Shown here piece after piece: positions 62,592 to 64,000 of a DNA stretch of 64,000 nucleotides. A model generated the notes under the pieces. That model was not told where the DNA came from. It worked only from the letters and a program-made list of their open reading frames with translations, and made no database searches. Source of the DNA: PKWO01 sp036384915 (GTDB lineage: Bacteria; Pseudomonadota; Gammaproteobacteria; Burkholderiales; Burkholderiaceae_D); contig DASVLJ010000062.1 in assembly GCA_036384915.1 (NCBI GenBank), positions 124,001 through 188,000 on the forward strand, in the 5' to 3' direction. The position numbers and the translations under genes are program-made. Numbering within the stretch: position 1 is the first letter of the stretch; each line of letters opens with the position of its first letter.

Positions 62592-62784
62592 GGAAAAACT
62601 TTCTCGTTCACTGGTTGGGTGCCGCCGGCACGCGATGGCGCCTGGCATGCTAATTCGTCAAGAAACCCGGGCGACGGCACGGATTTCCGGTATTTTGCTA
62701 TCCCGCCATTGTACCCTTGGCCCGGCTTGTTTTATGCCGAAATGGGGCTTGGATGCCTTTTTGCGGTAGCATTGAACGCGGGGC

Positions 62785-64000
62785 ATGGAAGCATCCGGGA
62801 AGGCGGCGCTGCAAGACATGGACATCGAGAAATTTGCGCTCGGAGAAGAAGCCGCGCGGCTTGAGGCGGAACTTGAGGCCGCATCCGGACCCGTTCGCCT
62901 GAGCTTGCTCGTGCCCCTAGCCTGGTATCTGCGTCAGCGCGACACGCAGCGCGCGCTGCGGCTGGCACAGGAAATCGAAAGCCTGCTCAAGCAATTTCCC
63001 CCATCGCAGACTGAAAAAGACCGCATCGAGGCGCGCATCCTTCTGGTGCGAGGCGAAGCCGAATGGCTGTTCGCCCGCCTGGCACCGGCCGAGTCGCTGG
63101 CGCTGCAAGCGCTTGAGCAATTCCGCCGCCTGGGCGATGCGATAGGAAGCGCCGACGCGCATTGGCTGCTCGCCTGGATCGCGGTCGACAAGGGCCGGCT
63201 TGACCTGTGCGACGCCGAACTCGAAGCGGCCGAGGCCGATGCCCTGGCCGGCGGCGACCCGGTGCGCGCGGGTATAGCGCAAGCTGCCATCGCGCGCTGG
63301 GCTGTGCTGCGCAATCTGCGGACCGCGACGGAGCGCTGGGGCGGGGTATTCCGCGCCGAGCCGCAGATCCTGCATCCGGCCTATCTGGCCTGGCGCAGCG
63401 ACGTGCTCGGCATGATCGCCCACTACTCGAGCGATTTCGGCGAGGCCGCCATTCAGTTGATGCGCGAGTTCGACGAGTCGCTTGCAACGGGCCAGACCCG
63501 CACCGCCATTATCGCGGCAACCAATATCGCGGAAGGCTTCGACCGCCTGAACGACCACACTGTGGCGCTCGAATGGACCCAGCGCGGCCTCGATATCGCA
63601 CGGCCGACGGGGTGGCCGCGCAGCATCGGCGCCTGCCTCATGCACATGGCCCAGACGCTGCGCTATGCCGGGCGTTTCGATGCGGCACAGGACATGCTGC
63701 GGGAAGCGCTCGACACGCTGGCGCCGCTGTCCGGTTCGCGCACCTATGCCATCGCCCTGCAATACATGGGGGATCTGGCGCTGGACCGCGAGGATTACCA
63801 GGGCGCACTGGATACCTTTCGCCATCTCGGCGAGCGCGCTGCGGCATTGCGCCAGACCGATTTCCAGATCGATTCGCAGCGCGGCCAGGCGCATGCCCTG
63901 TCTTACCTGAGCCAACCCGAAGACGCCTTGCAGGCAGCACATGCGGCGCTGACCTTGGCTGAAGAGCAGGGCGACGCCTCGCGCCAGATCGAAACCCTGA
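62785..64000 (+). CDS. TPR-rich protein, truncated by window end (probable signalling protein)
   Basis: At least 405 residues, open to the window edge. The visible part is entirely alpha-helical with tetratricopeptide-like repeats (for example RILLVRGEAEWLF, AIALQYMGDLALDREDYQGALD, QAHALSYLSQPEDALQAAHAAL). ATG 62785 is used; ATG 62818 is in the same frame. In related organisms such N-terminal TPR arrays precede GGDEF output domains, but the C terminus is not in view. Divergent from ychF. Confidence 0.7.
   Translation, partial: MEASGKAALQDMDIEKFALGEEAARLEAELEAASGPVRLSLLVPLAWYLRQRDTQRALRLAQEIESLLKQFPPSQTEKDRIEARILLVRGEAEWLFARLAPAESLALQALEQFRRLGDAIGSADAHWLLAWIAVDKGRLDLCDAELEAAEADALAGGDPVRAGIAQAAIARWAVLRNLRTATERWGGVFRAEPQILHPAYLAWRSDVLGMIAHYSSDFGEAAIQLMREFDESLATGQTRTAIIAATNIAEGFDRLNDHTVALEWTQRGLDIARPTGWPRSIGACLMHMAQTLRYAGRFDAAQDMLREALDTLAPLSGSRTYAIALQYMGDLALDREDYQGALDTFRHLGERAAALRQTDFQIDSQRGQAHALSYLSQPEDALQAAHAALTLAEEQGDASRQIETL

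Overview
The window reads as a chromosomal segment of a betaproteobacterium in the order Burkholderiales, most likely family Oxalobacteraceae (Herminiimonas/Collimonas/Janthinobacterium-like). This is inferred from high GC, gene order (ahcY-holin family-metF; coaD-ferredoxin; tandem LpxL-type acyltransferases beside dapF and metK), a PhaM-type PHB granule regulator, and a caa3-like cytochrome oxidase cluster containing the small betaproteobacterial accessory proteins. I see no rRNA, tRNA, CRISPR array, prophage or intact insertion sequence. Nearly all of the DNA is coding.

Layout. 0-5.6 kb (minus strand): two LpxL/HtrB acyltransferases, dapF, a DUF484 protein, xerC and a histidine-rich COG0523 GTPase. 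5.6-14.1 kb: the activated methyl cycle and C1 genes, metK behind a SAM-II-like pseudoknot, an M14 peptidase, a very large TPR/O-GlcNAc-transferase-like glycosyltransferase, ahcY behind a clear SAH riboswitch, a small membrane protein, metF and the convergent fau. 14.1-22.5 kb: lytic transglycosylase, GST, CCA-adding enzyme, an ABC-2 exporter pair, a GNAT enzyme and hypotheticals. 22.5-29.2 kb: aromatic amino acid catabolism (Lrp-type regulator divergent from hppD-phhA, then a fused indolepyruvate ferredoxin oxidoreductase). The gap before the last gene carries a candidate minus-strand small RNA. 29.3-37.5 kb: cNMP-binding protein, queC, two DUF3108 envelope proteins, phaM, a ferritin-like diiron protein, a heptose-phosphate adenylyltransferase, a PCu(A)C copper chaperone, trmL, comF and a BioC-like methyltransferase. 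37.6-47.1 kb: cytochrome oxidase structural and assembly genes (coxB, coxA, a 42-residue protein, ctaG, DUF2970, coxC, DUF2909, SURF1, a SCO-like protein, ctaA, ctaB, SCO1/senC). 47.1-48.7 kb: rpoH with a perfect CIRCE operator, then a gene-poor stretch with a decayed reading frame. 48.7-54.0 kb: a PP2C - FHA - CHASE2/Ser-Thr kinase - PP2C phosphosignalling module. 54.0-64.0 kb: DinB-like and LysE proteins, ftsX-ftsE-ftsY, rsmD, coaD, a ferredoxin, a DUF484-GGDEF protein, a MOSC protein, ychF and a TPR protein that runs off the end.

How the parts work together. metK, ahcY, metF and fau make and recycle SAM, SAH and folate C1 units. Two RNA sensors of opposite expected logic (SAM for metK, SAH for ahcY) sit at the very start of their predicted transcripts. 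The copper chaperones, CtaG, SCO proteins, SURF1 and heme A genes assemble the oxidase encoded beside them. The kinase module looks self-contained: the kinase ends in four perfect 12-residue repeats, each with a threonine in a context suited to FHA recognition, and the neighbouring gene encodes a double FHA protein. A dispersed palindromic element (three copies at about 29.2, 34.2 and 42.6 kb) lies in intergenic gaps.
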